Of a stretch of 64,000 bases of DNA, positions 54,307 through 62,653 are shown piece after piece (the first letter of the stretch is position 1; every line of letters begins with the position of its first letter). The notes below the pieces were generated by a model. It did no database searches, was not told the origin of the DNA, and saw nothing but the letters and a program-made list of their open reading frames with translations. A program made the position numbers and the translations under genes. Origin of the DNA: REEB52 sp964626905 (lineage in GTDB: Bacteria > Chlamydiota > Chlamydiia > Chlamydiales > SM23-39); assembly GCA_964626905.1 (NCBI GenBank), contig CAZVHA010000004.1, positions 62,001-126,000 of the forward strand, read 5' to 3'.

Positions 54307-55082
54307 AGAAGATCTTCTGTAAAATCTTTATGTTTTTCAAAAGTGTCTTTACAGGTGAGCTCACCGACGTGGATCGGCGCCACTGTAATAAAGCCCTGTT
54401 CGAGGAGAGCGACATCGCTTTCGGGATCTTCTGCGACGCCGCCCCAAGTTCCACCTAACCAATAGTAGGGAGCTCCTTCGGGGTGCACTCTCCGATCGGG
54501 TGCTTCTATCCAGTAGCTTTTTCCCTGTTTCGCCATGCGGACCCCGACAATTTTGTCTTTGCAATTGTAGGGGAAGTTCACATTGAGAAGGGTGCCTGCT
54601 GGGAGGGGATTTTTTAAAAAGTATTGGATGAGTGGGAAAATATATTTTTTCGTGGCAGAAATGGGGGGTTCGTCAAAGTCTGAAAAAGAGAATGCGATTC
54701 CGGGGATTCCCTTTAAGACGCCTTCGATAGTGCCACCGATAGTGCCGCTATAAAGAACGGTGCGTCCAGAATTAGAGCCGCGGTTAATGCCTGAGATGAT
54801 CATGTCGGGTTTTTTTTCCAAAAGGACAGCGAGGGCCATTTTAACGCAATCTGCGGGCGTTCCATTCAGTGACCAGGCAGGGGTGTTGTTTGGCCAAGGA
54901 AAAGGGTGAATATGGAGCGGCTTGGTCCAGGTGATCGATAATCCCGATCCCGATTTTTCATTGTGCGGGGCAATGATGGCGATGTCTGCCTTATCTGCCA
55001 CTGTTTCCCAAAGATGTTTTATTCCCGGAGCGTGGATCCCGTCGTCGTTTGTGATCAGAAGAAAAGGTTTTATTTTGCTCAT
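54303..55082 (-). CDS. surE: 5'-nucleotidase SurE
   Basis: 259 residues from the ATG at 55082 (MSKIKPFLLITNDDG); the open frame goes further into putP. Metal residues N-D-D in ITNDDGIHAPG, SGSGLSIT, and GINRGSNSGRTVLYSGT (catalytic loop) are intact. It dephosphorylates nucleoside monophosphates. It starts 4 bp after the putP stop. Confidence 0.94.
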   Translation of the reverse strand: MSKIKPFLLITNDDGIHAPGIKHLWETVADKADIAIIAPHNEKSGSGLSITWTKPLHIHPFPWPNNTPAWSLNGTPADCVKMALAVLLEKKPDMIISGINRGSNSGRTVLYSGTIGGTIEGVLKGIPGIAFSFSDFDEPPISATKKYIFPLIQYFLKNPLPAGTLLNVNFPYNCKDKIVGVRMAKQGKSYWIEAPDRRVHPEGAPYYWLGGTWGGVAEDPESDVALLEQGFITVAPIHVGELTCKDTFEKHKDFTEDLL

Positions 55083-55086
55083 AATT

Positions 55087-56601
55087 TCAAAATTCCAATG
55101 CGGCTGAAAGCCGCTTGCGAGTGAGGAAAGAGACCCCCTCAATTGCGATTAAACTCAATACAAAGCCCATTACTAATGAGGGTACAGGGAGAGACATATT
55201 TTTTTCAAAGTATGGCCAAATCGCAGCTGTGAGCCCCCCCATCAGAATGCCTGCAAAGGCTCCATATTTATTGACCCTTTTACTATAGAGCGAGAGGATG
55301 AGAAGGGGACCAAAGGAGGCGCCAAGGCCCGACCAAGAGTATTGAACTAATTTAAAAATCGAAGAGATTTTAAAAAAGGCGATTGTAAAGCTGATCAGGG
55401 AAATGAGGAGGACGCTTCCTCTTGAAACCCACAGGAGGAGCCCCTCCGATGCAGATCTGTGGAAAATCCTTTTGTAAAAATCTTCGGAGATGTTGGAGGC
55501 GACGACGAGGATTTGGGCTGCCATGACATTGGTCGTTGCGGCCAAAATTGCACAAAGGACGAGACCTGCAAAAAACGGGGCAAGGGTTGTCTTCACAATA
55601 TTGAGGATGACGTGTTCGGGATTTGCCAGGCCTTGCGGGAAGATGTAAATGCCGAGAAGACCGACAAGAGTGGCGGAGCCGAGGGTGAGGATTTGCCAGC
55701 CGATGCCGAGGTATTTTGCTTTACTCATCTCCTCTACCCTCCGGATCCCCATAAATTTTGTGATGATGTGGGGTTGGCCAAAATAGCCAAGCCCCCATCC
55801 GGCAGCAGTCATGAGGATTGTCCAAAGGGTAAAAGGGGAGAGGTCGGGCAAAAGAGATGTGGAGAGGTTTTTTGCCCGAACAGCGTGCAAAATGGGATCC
55901 ATTCCTCCATATGAGGTGATTAAATAAAGGGGGATGAATAGGATCACGCCCAGGAGGAAGAATCCCTGAAATAGATCAACCCAAGCAACCGTTCTATAGC
56001 CGCCCATAAAGACGTAGAGCATTACGATGCCAAGGCCGATGGAAATGCCAACTAAATAATTTAAATTGAAAAGGTTTTCGACTAGCATTCCCATAGCGAC
56101 GATGCCAGATGAGATGTAGAAGGTGAAAAAAAGGAGCGACATGACAGCAGAAATGATGCGGATGCTGCCCGATGTGTCGGAAAACCTGCTTTCAAAGTAG
56201 CTGCTTAAGGTGACACTCCCCAGTTTTTCTGTTGCAATGCGGATTTTGGGGGCGATGAATTGCCAGTTCAAAAACATGCCGAGAGTAAGTCCGATGGCAG
56301 CCCAAGAAGAGATGAGCCCCCCCATGAAAATGGCTGCCGGATAGGCCAAAAAGAGCCAACTGCTCATGTCGCTTGCATGGGCAGAAAGGGCGGTGAGCCA
56401 GAAATTTAAAGAGCGGTTGCCTATTAAAAAATCTCGATCCGATTTCTGCTTTCGGTAAGAGAGGAGGGCAACTAAAATCAAAACGGCAAAATAGGCGAAA
56501 AAGGTGAAGACTTGCTGTGAGGTGGCTCCCATTTGCATAAGGGTTAAAAATACTTCTTCTGAAGAATATATTTCAAGGATTAGATGCTTTATCAGATCCA
56601 T
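55087..56601 (-). CDS. putP: sodium/proline symporter-family transporter
   Basis: 504 residues with about 13 membrane segments (SSS family). NRSLNFWLTALSAHASDMSSWLFLAYPAAIF corresponds to the Na+ site region of PutP, and the GGYRTVAWVDLFQG motif follows. It would import proline from the host. Start is uncertain: ATG at 56601 overlaps ttcA by 29 bp; ATGs at 56538 or 56532 would give a more usual N-terminus but have no ribosome binding site. Confidence 0.88.
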   Translation of the reverse strand: MDLIKHLILEIYSSEEVFLTLMQMGATSQQVFTFFAYFAVLILVALLSYRKQKSDRDFLIGNRSLNFWLTALSAHASDMSSWLFLAYPAAIFMGGLISSWAAIGLTLGMFLNWQFIAPKIRIATEKLGSVTLSSYFESRFSDTSGSIRIISAVMSLLFFTFYISSGIVAMGMLVENLFNLNYLVGISIGLGIVMLYVFMGGYRTVAWVDLFQGFFLLGVILFIPLYLITSYGGMDPILHAVRAKNLSTSLLPDLSPFTLWTILMTAAGWGLGYFGQPHIITKFMGIRRVEEMSKAKYLGIGWQILTLGSATLVGLLGIYIFPQGLANPEHVILNIVKTTLAPFFAGLVLCAILAATTNVMAAQILVVASNISEDFYKRIFHRSASEGLLLWVSRGSVLLISLISFTIAFFKISSIFKLVQYSWSGLGASFGPLLILSLYSKRVNKYGAFAGILMGGLTAAIWPYFEKNMSLPVPSLVMGFVLSLIAIEGVSFLTRKRLSAALEF

Positions 56602-57325
56602 AGAGTCTGCCGGCCCTCGCTAGGTTGGATCTCACGTGAGGGAAATGGGTTTCGATCTGGCTGAGGAGCTGGTCAACGACTTTTCTTTTGGAATTTTGGC
56701 CGACGGGGCATTGGCAGGTGATCCTGGCAAAGCCGTAGCGCTTGGCGAATTGTCTGAGCGACTCTTCATCGATATAGATGAGGGGCCGAATGATCGTGAC
56801 ACCATAGTCGCGCATGAACACTTTGGGCAAGTTGGCAGCGAATTCTCCTTTATGGAACAAGTTGAGCAAGAGGGTTTGGGCGCTATCGTCTCTGTGGTGG
56901 CCAAAGGCGATGGTAAAGGCGCCGACCTCTTTCGCAGCGTCAAAGATGAGTTTGCGCCTCTCTCTTGAGCAGCTGTAGCATTCGAGGTCCTCTCGTGTCT
57001 TGGTAGAAAAGCGGACGATGAAAGGGACATCGAGCTCTTTGCAGATGGCTTTTAAAAAGCCCTGATCGACGCCTGCGCCGCAGGAAAATTCCCCACCGAC
57101 GTGAATGGCAAATAGTTGAAATGGGGGAAAACCCCGCCCCCGAATGGCGTGGAGAAGGAAAAGGAGGGCGAGAGAGTCTTTGCCGCCGCTCAGGGCAATG
57201 GCCACTTTTTCGACCCCCTTTTCGAGGAGGGAAAAGTCGAAAAGGGCCTTTCTTAGGGCGCTCTCAAGCTCTTTGCCCAGAGTTTCCCAAGGGGGTTTTG
57301 CGAGGGGTATCCCGATATTGATCAT
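56573..57325 (-). CDS. ttcA: TtcA-like tRNA 2-thiocytidine synthase
   Basis: 250 residues from the ATG at 57325; the frame is open upstream but would run through the divergent gene. PP-loop SGGKDS, then CYSC (two Cys), AFGHHRDDSAQTLLLNLFH and the third Cys in CQCPVGQNS are the TtcA features (Fe-S cluster plus ATP pyrophosphatase). TilS lacks these cysteines. It thiolates C32 of some tRNAs. Confidence 0.85.
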   Translation of the reverse strand: MINIGIPLAKPPWETLGKELESALRKALFDFSLLEKGVEKVAIALSGGKDSLALLFLLHAIRGRGFPPFQLFAIHVGGEFSCGAGVDQGFLKAICKELDVPFIVRFSTKTREDLECYSCSRERRKLIFDAAKEVGAFTIAFGHHRDDSAQTLLLNLFHKGEFAANLPKVFMRDYGVTIIRPLIYIDEESLRQFAKRYGFARITCQCPVGQNSKRKVVDQLLSQIETHFPHVRSNLARAGRLYGSDKASNP

Positions 57326-57333
57326 ATTTGTAT

Positions 57334-57363
57334 TAGACAATTTTGATTTTCCTATGATACAAT
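57334..57363 (+). promoter_or_regulatory. putative promoter of the SEC-C gene
   Basis: TAGACA, 18-nt spacer, TACAAT, 32 bp before the ATG, in the divergent gap between ttcA and the SEC-C gene. Confidence 0.4.
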
Positions 57364-57394
57364 AGAAGGCATTAAAAATGAACCGAATGCGCAT

Positions 57395-57697
57395 ATGAAA
57401 AAGACAGGAAGAAATGATCCATGTCCTTGTGGATCTGGAAAAAAGTTTAAAAAGTGCTGCGAGAGCAAAATGATCGGGGGTCGATTTATGGCGAAGCGGG
57501 TAGATCCCGGCAGTTCGCCCCCAATTCAAAAGACGGTTGCGATGACCTCCCTATTCCAAGCGCATTTAGCAGCGACGCCTAAGAAACCCCTCCCGAAAGA
57601 GGTCGAGGTGGTGAAAGAGCAAGTAGCCCCCGCGGCGTCAAGTGAACCAGTGCCTTTATCAGAAGAAAATTCACCAGAAAAAGAGACGATTTGTTAA
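57395..57697 (+). CDS. small SEC-C zinc-motif protein
   Basis: 100 residues. The N-terminal KTGRNDPCPCGSGKKFKKCC is a SEC-C motif, which binds zinc and, in SecA, SecB and ribosomes. The rest is a flexible Lys/Pro/Ala/Glu-rich tail ending in Cys. A second such motif in this window is at the start of Map. Precise role unknown; a ribosome- or Sec-associated adaptor is an inference. Confidence 0.8.
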   Translation: MKKTGRNDPCPCGSGKKFKKCCESKMIGGRFMAKRVDPGSSPPIQKTVAMTSLFQAHLAATPKKPLPKEVEVVKEQVAPAASSEPVPLSEENSPEKETIC

Positions 57698-57710
57698 AGT
57701 GGATGACTTT

Positions 57711-57783
57711 GCTGGCGTAGCTCAATTGGTAGAGCGCCCGACTTGTAATCGGATGGTTGAGGGTTCAAGTCCTTTCGCCAGCA
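57711..57783 (+). tRNA. tRNA-Thr (anticodon TGT)
   Basis: Acceptor GCTGGCG pairs with CGCCAGC; D arm GCTCAATTGGTAGAGC; anticodon loop CTTGTAA; T arm GGGTTCAAGTCCT. It begins 14 bp after the SEC-C stop. Confidence 0.95.
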
Positions 57784-57796
57784 ATCGGATAATTCT

Positions 57797-57878
57797 GGGG
57801 GTGTCGCATAGCGGCAATTGCAGGGGACTGTAAATCCCCCGACTTCGGTCTTCGGTGGTTCGAGTCCACTCGCCCCCA
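57797..57878 (+). tRNA. tRNA-Tyr (anticodon GTA)
   Basis: 82 nt with a long variable arm (CGACTTCGGTCTTCG). Acceptor GGGGGTG pairs with CGCCCCC; anticodon loop CTGTAAA. Paired with tRNA-Thr, 13 bp apart. The accessory region to the right begins directly after it. Confidence 0.95.
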
Positions 57879-57884
57879 TTCTTT

Positions 57885-58523
57885 ATGATTGAGAGTGTAC
57901 TTCAAGTTGCTAGGGTTGTTATTGGTGCAAAAATATTCTACGATGTTTGCAATGATACTTTGAACCCTCCTTTGGAGGGCATTGAATATCCTGATAAGCA
58001 GTACCAAGAATATACAGATCAAATCAGCCGAATATCTGGGATTGCCGAGAAAGTTTTAGTGAGACAGTCCCCCAGTTTTAAAGGGAAGCCTATGGTCTTT
58101 TCAAAGGGCAATCGTTTCCTAGGCCATTTGCAAATCTGTATCCCTCAAGAGACACCCTTGTCCCCGTCTATTCTCAAATTTGCCTCTATTCATGAATTAG
58201 GTCATCTCTCGAATCACCATTCCTTGATCATTGGAGCAATTATTGCTACGAACGTTGCCTTATTTGCGATGCCATTTATCCCTATCAAAGTGGTGTGCTC
58301 TACATTTGCGATGTCAGCTTTGTCTTTTATTCCTCTTTACAGGTGGATGGAAAGACAAGCGGATGATTTTGCGTTTGACCATTGTTCTAAAGAAATTCTT
58401 AAAGAAGCATTCCAAAATGATGGCTCGCATAGAAAACAAGATAGTTGGCTGGGTGCTTTATTTGCAAAATATGTTGCTGTCGGAAATGAAGAAAAAAGAA
58501 AACTTGCACGATCTATGAAGTAG
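57885..58523 (+). CDS. M48-like zinc metalloprotease with membrane hairpin
   Basis: 212 residues from the ATG at 57885; an earlier in-frame start lies in tRNA-Tyr. Zinc motif HELGH at 103-107, two hydrophobic segments (~113-130 and 133-150), then the likely third ligand in ERQADDFAFDH. This is a minimal M48 protease with a membrane hairpin between the motifs. It starts 6 bp after the tRNA-Tyr end. It resembles neither HtpX nor BepA in length. Function unknown. Confidence 0.8.
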   Translation: MIESVLQVARVVIGAKIFYDVCNDTLNPPLEGIEYPDKQYQEYTDQISRISGIAEKVLVRQSPSFKGKPMVFSKGNRFLGHLQICIPQETPLSPSILKFASIHELGHLSNHHSLIIGAIIATNVALFAMPFIPIKVVCSTFAMSALSFIPLYRWMERQADDFAFDHCSKEILKEAFQNDGSHRKQDSWLGALFAKYVAVGNEEKRKLARSMK

Positions 58524-58544
58524 GCCGTGCATTAATTATGCTTT

Positions 58545-59861
58545 ATGATGAGAGAATCTCAAGTATTGAAAGAAGCTAAACGTTTTAAATTAAAAGTGGG
58601 AGTGTTTTTGGTTTTGCTGGAGAATAATATGGTTCTCTTGTCAAGGCGATATAATACAGGAATTGCGGATGGCCAGCATGTTTTGCCTATGGGAGGATTA
58701 GAGGAAGGGGAAACTCTGACTCAAGCGTTGATTCGCGAGGCAAAAGAAGAAGCCAATCTCGATGTACAGTCAGACAAATTGCGCGTGGTCCATGTCATGC
58801 ATAGGTTACATCATTTGCCTAATGGTGATTCGTTTCCTCAAATAGATGTGTTTTTCATTCCGTGTTCTTACGATGGCGTGATTCAAAATATGGAGCCGCA
58901 TAAATGTGACGAGTTAAAATTCTATCCTCTCAACGATCTCCCCTGTACAATTGAGCCATTCATTAAGCAAGCACTTCTCTGCATTCAGACAAATCAATTT
59001 TATTCAGAGATTGGGTGGCCAGAGAATCGGCCACTCCAAGCAAAGTCAGAATGTATCGCAGAAGCTTTGTCTCCTCAGATCTACGAGGTGACAGCGCGAA
59101 CTTATGATCAATATCGAAATGCGGATACTGGTCTCGTCGATGGGATAGAACGTCATTTACAGGCGAGCAAGAACGGAAAATATCTGGATATTGGTTGCGG
59201 ATCTGGGAATTATACATTGGCTCTTCTTCATCGGGGAATAAATATTGAGGGAGTTGATCTTTCTCATTCCATGTTAGCACAGGCATCTGCTAAGGCTCCT
59301 AGCCAACGTTGGTCACAAGGAGATATGAACTCTCTTCCTTTTGACTCATGTATGTTTGATGGTGCAATTACGATGAACACTCTGCACTATGTTCGAAATA
59401 GCTTAGTGTCCGTATTTCAAGAAATAAGAAGGATTCTGAAACCCGGAGCCAGGTTGGTAATTTACGTCATTGCCTTAGAACAATGTCTACAATTTTGGTT
59501 GGGTCATTATTTCTCCTTTTTCAGAGAGATTGGACACAAAGTGCTGGCTTCAAGAGATGTGATTGTAGCAGCTTTACAGGAGGCTGATTTTTTAGACCTC
59601 TCGATAGAGCCATTTTTTGTAACGGAGCATACTACGGATCTATTTACCTATGCTTGCAAATATCGCCCTCATCTTTTTTTAGATCCGAAAATAAGAGCAG
59701 GAATGACTCCTTTACAGCTTCCTGAATATGAAAAAGAGGTGCAAACAGGTTGTGAGAGGCTTCAAAAAGACATCGCATCCGGAGCCATTTACCGCGTGAT
59801 CGGTCAGCATGAGTCTCAGCTTGGTGAAGGGCTTTTTATTCTTGCGAGAAAGAAGAGTTAG
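58545..59861 (+). CDS. Nudix hydrolase - SAM methyltransferase fusion protein
   Basis: 438 residues. Residues 15-150 are a Nudix domain with box from G50 to L72 (GGLEEGE...REAKEEANL; Asn replaces the usual late Gly, catalytic REAKEE intact). Residues ~175-350 are a class I methyltransferase with motif I YLDIGCGSGNY (213-223), the acidic VDLSHSM and an aromatic-poor post-motif region MNTLHYVRNS. The fusion could hydrolyse a nucleoside-diphosphate derivative and methylate a product or linked small molecule. No frameshift is seen between the halves. Substrates unknown. Confidence 0.85.
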   Translation: MMRESQVLKEAKRFKLKVGVFLVLLENNMVLLSRRYNTGIADGQHVLPMGGLEEGETLTQALIREAKEEANLDVQSDKLRVVHVMHRLHHLPNGDSFPQIDVFFIPCSYDGVIQNMEPHKCDELKFYPLNDLPCTIEPFIKQALLCIQTNQFYSEIGWPENRPLQAKSECIAEALSPQIYEVTARTYDQYRNADTGLVDGIERHLQASKNGKYLDIGCGSGNYTLALLHRGINIEGVDLSHSMLAQASAKAPSQRWSQGDMNSLPFDSCMFDGAITMNTLHYVRNSLVSVFQEIRRILKPGARLVIYVIALEQCLQFWLGHYFSFFREIGHKVLASRDVIVAALQEADFLDLSIEPFFVTEHTTDLFTYACKYRPHLFLDPKIRAGMTPLQLPEYEKEVQTGCERLQKDIASGAIYRVIGQHESQLGEGLFILARKKS

Positions 59862-59966
59862 AAAGTGTTTGAAAATTTAACATATTGACTCATAGCGACT
59901 AATCATTGTTCTTGTCATGCAAAGGAAAATCAATGTTCTTTCGACAACCCATTGCCTCGGCATTAC

Positions 59967-60133
59967 TAACCTGAGTTTTGGGTTTCTCCGGCAGGAGATT
60001 CAATGCTTTTCTGGAAAGATTTTTGCTCTTGGAGGCGAGGGCAAGGGTGGGCCGCCCTCCTTGCCGAGGCGAAAGAGCAAAAAGATTCCAGAAAACATTG
60101 AATATCCGACGGATAAACCCAAAACTCAGGTTA
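59967..60133. mobile_element. 167-bp imperfect palindrome P1 (MITE-like)
   Basis: Left arm TAACCTGAGTTTTGGGTTT... and right arm ...AAACCCAAAACTCAGGTTA are inverted repeats that continue with few mismatches over ~80 bp each (also TTCAATG.TTTTCTGGAA and TTTTTGCTCTT). There is no coding capacity. It could fold as one long hairpin in RNA or be a non-autonomous transposon. Confidence 0.75.
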
Positions 60134-60393
60134 CTATACTGCTCCCGCTCAAAAAGTGTGAATCTGCCAGCGTCGGACAGCCACTGAATTTGAGACCCGC
60201 CTGCACCACGCCCCAAAGACGATGCGTCTTCGGGGACCCCGACGCTAAACTTTTTAAGTTTAGCTGCAACGGCCTCACCCCAAAAACGATGCGTTTTCGG
60301 GGACCCCGGAGGGCCTTCGGCGGCGCTTCGCTTCTTCAAATATGTGGCGCCGACTTTGTCAAATTCCCAAATTTTGAACCACGTTGGGTATAT
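60134..60393. mobile_element. R-family element, copy 2, with internal hairpins
   Basis: Shares GCGTCGGACA at the left and GGCGCCGACTTTGTCAAATTCCC..AATTTTGAA at the right with the element at 18.3 kb; ends are imperfect inverted repeats (TATACT / ...GGGTATA). It abuts palindrome P1. Inside are hairpins at 60211-60235, 60244-60264 and 60278-60302; the first and third have nearly the same sequence (CCCCAAA.ACGATGCGT.TTCGGGG). Confidence 0.65.
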
Positions 60394-60493
60394 ATGTTTA
60401 TCGATTTTATTTAATTAATTGTTTGCTTGACAGTGTTTATTTAGTTGAATTTTTAATATATATTATATATAGTTATTAAAAATAAATAAAATT

Positions 60494-61177
60494 ATGGATG
60501 TGAAAATGTCTTTTATAACTAATTATTTTAACTCTGCAATCTCTTATACAAAAAGCGCTCTGAGTCTTTGTGTTAAGGCAACTGCTATCACGGTAGCATC
60601 TTTGCCTTTGGAGTTTATAATAAGCAAGAAGAGCGGCTTAGGCGTACCTATTACAGCCATTGCCCGTAAGTTAGAATTTGTTGCCGTCCCTCTTCGGGCT
60701 AGTACTGATTTGATCCAGAAAATTATGGGGTATGTAGTTCCTTCAACGTATTATACTTCTAACCATCCATTTCCCGGCGCTACTAGTGAAGAGTGTTATC
60801 CTACTCGCTTTTCCCCTCCCCAATACAAGTGTAAATTATTTAATTCGCTATTTCTGGCAGGAATCCCTGAAGAACTTTTAACGCGCGGGCTTTTGCAAAG
60901 AAAAATACTTCCTTGGGTTGCTCATCAGCTCCCTGGTACTTTAGCAAATGTGCTGAATCATAGAATTACGAGGATTGCCCTCACAAGTCTAATATTTGCT
61001 GCGGGACATGGCTACGATGATGTTTCGTCTCTATTTGTTGCGGGAGTTGTTTATGGAACAGTGGCGGAGGTGAGCCAGAGCTTGAAAATCCCTATTCTAG
61101 CTCATACTATGAATAATGCATTTGTCCTGCTCCTGTATGCAGAAGCAGACGAAAATCGGACTTGGGAAATCTCTTAA
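60494..61177 (+). CDS. CPBP-family intramembrane metalloprotease
   Basis: 227 residues (or 223 from the ATG at 60506, which has GGAT upstream). Motif 1 EELLTRG (E126, E127, R131), motif 2 H172 in AAGHGYDD, motif 3 HTMNN (H204, N207/N208) define the ABI/CPBP protease family. Several membrane segments lie at 24-45, 55-70, 117-135, 160-215. In bacteria such proteins act in bacteriocin immunity or peptide maturation; here the role is unknown. It stands alone in a repeat-rich low-GC area. Confidence 0.8.
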   Translation: MDVKMSFITNYFNSAISYTKSALSLCVKATAITVASLPLEFIISKKSGLGVPITAIARKLEFVAVPLRASTDLIQKIMGYVVPSTYYTSNHPFPGATSEECYPTRFSPPQYKCKLFNSLFLAGIPEELLTRGLLQRKILPWVAHQLPGTLANVLNHRITRIALTSLIFAAGHGYDDVSSLFVAGVVYGTVAEVSQSLKIPILAHTMNNAFVLLLYAEADENRTWEIS

Positions 61178-61253
61178 CCGATAACTACGCTCTGACCCCC
61201 GTCCTTCCTGCTCTGTGGTTTATTTATGCAACAAAGCCCCCAAAAGTGAGATT

Positions 61254-61350
61254 TTAGTCCGCCAATAATTCACTGGCCAAATCTTTTGCCAACTTCGCGT
61301 CGATTGCAAGGCCTTGTTTCAGAATACTTTTCATCCCTCATCCCAACTCA
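61254..61350 (-). pseudogene. orphan 3' tail of the yqeY-like gene (direct repeat, island D)
   Basis: Encodes MKSILKQGLAIDAKLAKDLASE... and a stop, against MKNIMKQGLAIDAKLARDLASE... in the intact gene at the right edge of the window. There are 8 differences in the first 80 nt, mostly silent or conservative. The match fades after ~96 nt. The frame upstream is broken. Confidence 0.9.
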
Positions 61351-61408
61351 AATTTTGGATGTGATTAATGCGATGAAAAAATAAATTTAAGACTTCGCTA
61401 TTAGACAT
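61331..61408 (-). pseudogene. 5' end of an unknown gene cut by the yqeY-tail junction
   Basis: ATG at 61408 with AAGAGG 7 nt upstream opens MSNSEVLNLFFHRINHIQN..., which runs into the yqeY tail copy and stops after 25 codons. The layout is the same as at the left junction of island C: a gene start cut at the border of a copied host tail. Confidence 0.45.
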
Positions 61409-61535
61409 GGGTGCCTCTTGAAGAGAATTTTTTTGAGAAAATTATAGCTGAAAGCGGCAAAGCTCTTCCAGTCAAAAGTTCTGAATGCGTCCAGCCGCCC
61501 CCATATTTCCATGTACAAACGAAAGTGGTAAAAAC

Positions 61536-61725
61536 TATACCTCGGCTTTGCAACTTTTTAGGGCCGAAGGCCTCGAGATATTTGTTCTCGGGGGAGTTAT
61601 TTAAGGCGGGGAGGGGTTAAAAACCCCTTCCCGTTTTAAATAATCTCCCAGTTCGGCCTTAGCCGAACGTCCGGGGACAAATAGACGAGGCAGGCGGCCC
61701 TAAAAAGTTGCAAAGTCGAGTATAC
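61536..61725. mobile_element. 190-bp imperfect palindrome P2 (MITE-like)
   Basis: Left end TATACCTCGGCTTTGCAAC... and right end ...GTTGCAAAGTCGAGTATA are inverted repeats, including TTTGCAACTTTTTAGGGCC. The centre is a second strong hairpin (GGGGTTAAAAACCCC, within ATTATTTAA...TTAAATAAT arms). Non-coding. Confidence 0.75.
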
Positions 61726-61835
61726 CGCAGAAAATACGGTAGTCTTCAATATTCACCAAATCTAACGGCGCGTCGTATATACGAAAATAGGGCTTCCCTG
61801 GTACACTGGGCCCCCATTTATTTTTATGAGGTTTT

Positions 61836-62471
61836 ATGAATTCAATTAATCCCTGTTTATTAGGCGAAAAAGGCTTTGCCCCCACCCTGGTTCATTTCAA
61901 AAGATGTGACCAAAAATGCCTGTCTTTATTTTTAAGACGCAACCCCTGGAAATTGAGCGCATCCAATGGCAGCCAGAAAATTTTTAGATTTTGTGTCATT
62001 TGCGGAGACGATCGTTTTAAAGAAGCTTGGAAACAACCTCTGGGCCACCTGTGGGGATCTCCTCCCTCTTTTTGTCAAAAGCCTAAATGCTTCAGCCAAA
62101 TCGGATATATACCGACTGCTCTCGATCCCCTTTTCTTATATCGAGGGCAAGATCACGATCTGGTCCGTGAAAAAGAGCAGTATTTGGAAGTGCCTGGCAG
62201 TGTTTGTCTTGAGGATGATGAACGGGTGTATCGAGGATCTATTGATTCTGTCCCCCCTGAATATAAAGGAGCTATTTTAAAGTTAGAAGAGTTCTCTTCT
62301 GGGATGCGCATAAGTGAGATAGATCATGTCTATTTCGAATATGAAAGGGAAAAGGGAATTTCTCCGAAGGATGTAACTGATCCTTATCTCCTTTTTTTAC
62401 AGGAGTATAGAGAAAAGACTGTTCAGATTTATTCGGCTTTGGAAAAAAAAGGCAAATCGAATCAAATTTAA
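61836..62471 (+). CDS. hypothetical protein with cysteine pairs
   Basis: 211 residues. GAGG 5 nt before the ATG supports the start. The N-terminal half has several Cys pairs (CDQKC, CVICGDD, CQKPKC) that might bind zinc; the C-terminal half is acidic and helical (EIDHVYFEYEREKG, LFLQEYREKT). No family recognised. A 104-codon frame overlaps in another phase and is weaker. It lies in island D between P2 and the phosphoesterase gene. Confidence 0.55.
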   Translation: MNSINPCLLGEKGFAPTLVHFKRCDQKCLSLFLRRNPWKLSASNGSQKIFRFCVICGDDRFKEAWKQPLGHLWGSPPSFCQKPKCFSQIGYIPTALDPLFLYRGQDHDLVREKEQYLEVPGSVCLEDDERVYRGSIDSVPPEYKGAILKLEEFSSGMRISEIDHVYFEYEREKGISPKDVTDPYLLFLQEYREKTVQIYSALEKKGKSNQI

Positions 62472-62480
62472 GTTTTGTGT

Positions 62481-62597
62481 TCAAATTTGGCCTCTTGAAT
62501 CGCGAGCGGTGGAACTTAAGTTTTTAGTCATTGTCTGAAAACAGGTGACGAGTTGGATCATACCGTTGAGCTGACTTTGGGCATCAGCAGGGTTACT
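62481..62597 (-). pseudogene. coding-like remnant on the minus strand
   Basis: 38 codons open between two stops (SNPADAQSQLNGM... FQTMTKNLSSTARD...), helical and amphipathic, resembling the C-terminal end of a protein whose front is missing. It is between two plus-strand genes. Could be chance. Confidence 0.3.
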
Positions 62598-62653
62598 TTA
62601 TATGTCCGTTAGCCTAGAATCTTCTTTTGAAAATCTTCAGAAGCGGTGATTGC

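Larger units (their letters stand above)
59862..60493. other. gene-free region with palindromic and R-family repeats
   Basis: 632 bp: a 105-bp lead-in without signals that I can name, the 167-bp palindromic element, the second R element and a ~100-bp AT-rich stretch (runs of TATAT) that probably holds the promoter of the CPBP gene. Open frames here are artefacts of the repeats. Confidence 0.6.
61178..61835. other. gene-poor repeat region at the left side of island D
   Basis: 658 bp. It holds ~75 bp whose minus strand reads GGGGGCTTTGTTGCATAAA, like IS ends (weak), the yqeY tail copy, a cut-off frame, ~125 bp of unassigned sequence and the 190-bp palindrome P2. The last 110 bp contain the start signals of the next gene (GAGG 5 nt before its ATG). 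Confidence 0.6.

Noticed and set aside
59899..60414. Open frames of 146 and 165 codons on both strands
   Set aside because: They consist of the palindrome P1 and R-element sequence; translated repeats, no coding signal.
61178..61253. Possible IS end (minus strand GGGGGCTTTGTTGCATAAA)
   Set aside because: Resembles ends of some insertion sequences from memory, but there is no partner end or transposase in the window.
61966..62280. 104-codon frame overlapping the hypothetical gene at 61836 in another phase
   Set aside because: No good binding site and the longer overlapping frame has a clear GAGG; a frameshifted single gene cannot be fully excluded.
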